Positions 62,447 through 63,430 of a DNA stretch of 63,430 nucleotides are shown here, piece after piece. The stretch is taken from positions 1-63,430 of the forward strand of contig VBKE01000037.1 of assembly GCA_005879605.1 (NCBI GenBank), in the 5' to 3' direction. Source of the stretch: Deltaproteobacteria bacterium. Lineage in GTDB: Bacteria; Desulfobacterota; Binatia; UBA9968. How positions within the stretch are numbered: position 1 is the stretch's first letter; each line of letters starts with the position of its first letter. A model generated the notes under the pieces. That model saw nothing but the letters and a program-made list of their open reading frames with translations. It did not search any database and was not told the DNA's origin. The translations under genes were made by a program, and so were the position numbers.

Positions 62447-63406
62447 CTAAAGTTCGCAGAATAAATCCACGCGTGCCCCAATCGTCATACCCGCGAAAGC
62501 GGGTATCCAGAAGTTTTTGATTTTCCTGGATTCCGGGTCGCGCTCCCCCGGACTGTGATCCGGGGTTGGCCGGAATGACGCTCGGTTGTTTTTTGGACAG
62601 ATCCGCCGGTCATGTATCGGCATCAGTGCATGAGCGACGTCGGGGTTGGCGAAAAAATAACTATGCCTTTCCCCGGAAAGCACCACGAGCTTTGAGTTGG
62701 GAATGCCTTGCGCCAAGATTTCAGATGAGCTCCGGTGGTTGATATCGCTGGTGACGTTGCGGTCGTCCTCGCCTGCGAGGATCAAGGTCGGTACGCGGAT
62801 ATCTTTGAGACGGAGACTCGTATCATGACTCTGGCGCGCGATCAGGTGGCGCAGGTAAAACTCTACCGGGCAGAGATTCGACATTCTTACCTCGAGATAT
62901 TTCTCCACTCGCTCCGGGTACTTCTTCGCGAACTCATCGGTAAACCCGACCAAGATCGAGTGGTTGCGCACATATTTTTCGTAGCCCCACTCGATCATCT
63001 CCTGGCAAATCTTTAGGGGTAGTCCTTTGGTGGCGGGGAAAGCGGCGCCCGTGGATGCAAGGATCAATTTGTCCACCTTATTAGGGTATTCCAGGCCGAG
63101 CAGTTGCGCGATTCTGCCGCCCATCGAGTGACCGACCACAATCGCCTTTTCGACGCCAAGGTGATCCATCAGAGCGGCGACGTCGTCGCAAAACACCTTG
63201 GTCGAGTAATCGATCGATGGCTTGCCCGAGCGGCCGGTGCCGCGGTAGTCGTGCAGAATGACGCGGTGGTCCCGGGAAAATTCCGGCACCTGATAGAGCT
63301 TCCAGACCTCGCCGTCGCAGGCGGTCTCGCTGAGAAAGACCATCGGTTGACCTTGGCCGTGAACTTCATAGTAGAGCTTGGTATCTTTCAACTGCAGAAA
63401 TGTCAT
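62447..63406 (-). CDS. Alpha/beta hydrolase with a repeat-derived C-terminus
   Basis: A ~319-residue paralogue of the previous gene (same GHSMGG elbow, ERHSYFFAN near residue 244). Its C-terminal helix, ending REFLQGN in the paralogue, is replaced after about residue 252 by a sequence including ...NFWIPAFAGMT, which is the translation of repeat family A (62483-62580). The ATG at 63406 has AGGAGG seven bases upstream. The catalytic residues are before the change, so activity may remain. Confidence 0.87.
   Translation of the reverse strand: MTFLQLKDTKLYYEVHGQGQPMVFLSETACDGEVWKLYQVPEFSRDHRVILHDYRGTGRSGKPSIDYSTKVFCDDVAALMDHLGVEKAIVVGHSMGGRIAQLLGLEYPNKVDKLILASTGAAFPATKGLPLKICQEMIEWGYEKYVRNHSILVGFTDEFAKKYPERVEKYLEVRMSNLCPVEFYLRHLIARQSHDTSLRLKDIRVPTLILAGEDDRNVTSDINHRSSSEILAQGIPNSKLVVLSGERHSYFFANPDVAHALMPIHDRRICPKNNRASFRPTPDHSPGERDPESRKIKNFWIPAFAGMTIGARVDLFCEL
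62483..62580. repeat. Family A terminal-inverted repeat inserted in a gene end
   Basis: A 98-base copy starting CGTCATACCCGCGAAAGCG and ending GGCCGGAATGACG, inside the 3' part of the hydrolase gene. The repeat supplies the protein's new C-terminus and the reading frame continues to 62447. Confidence 0.8.
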
Positions 63407-63430
63407 TTCCAAACCTCCTCTGCTGCGGTG

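Noticed and set aside
1..63430. CRISPR arrays, tRNA, rRNA, transposase or phage genes
   Set aside because: No regularly spaced repeats, no cloverleaf-like tRNA, and no transposase, integrase or phage motif was seen on either strand by reading; short RNAs could be missed.

Overview
The window is a 63 kb piece of a Gram-negative, uncultivated-looking bacterial chromosome. An outer membrane (BamA, Lol exporter, a lipoprotein), a lysS-lolC-lolD-bamA order of the kind seen in deltaproteobacteria, a coenzyme F420 gene (cofH) with two F420/luciferase-like oxidoreductases, and many NMT1/THI5-type binding proteins beside amidohydrolases and hydrolases suggest a Binatota-, Rokubacteria- or Entotheonella-like soil lineage. 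That placement is inference from gene content; no rRNA or tRNA gene was seen.

Layout. 1-20 kb is mostly housekeeping: bamA (cut by the left edge), lolD, lolC, lysS and metF, then a suf iron-sulfur operon (Rrf2 regulator, sufC, sufD, sufS, sufU, sufT, a second DUF59 protein, a truncated haemoglobin) with no sufB in it, then def, cofH, aspS and hisS plus small membrane, lipoprotein and unknown genes. 21-27 kb is transport: one binding protein on the plus strand converging on a minus-strand run in which two NMT1-type binding proteins (one frameshifted) lead directly into tungstate-type tupA-tupB-tupC. 27-35 kb holds an LLM oxidoreductase, an asparaginase, a TauE/SafE exporter, a MacAB/Dev-type efflux operon and a decayed methyltransferase facing an intact one.

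35-49 kb is accessory: a cupin; an SDR, alpha/beta hydrolase and binding-protein module with a good promoter; a BASS transporter; then a 2.7 kb block bounded by a 49-50 bp direct repeat. The block has same-strand genes (TPMT-type methyltransferase, secreted hydrolase, toxin-antitoxin pair) separated by attC-like sites, which looks like a fragment of an integron cassette array without an integrase. After a DUF3175 gene comes a minus-strand catabolic cluster: 3-hydroxyanthranilate dioxygenase-like protein, haem-oxygenase-fold diiron enzyme, VOC protein, an alpha/beta hydrolase with Cys at the nucleophile position, and a class II aldolase, divergent from a Rieske oxygenase.

50-63 kb continues with a UbiD decarboxylase, an LLM oxidoreductase, a VOC protein, an iron-type ABC importer lacking an ATPase gene but linked to an M20 protein with altered metal-ligand positions, two more orphan binding proteins, an amidohydrolase, and two tandem alpha/beta hydrolases, one of which has its 3' end replaced by a dispersed repeat. 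Two families of short terminal-inverted repeats and some TGGAGT-type inverted repeats lie in gaps and gene ends.

Taken together, the accessory half reads as substrate capture by periplasmic binding proteins coupled to oxygenases, hydrolases and decarboxylases for aromatic or amide-type compounds. The substrates cannot be read from sequence. Single-base frameshifts may be assembly errors.
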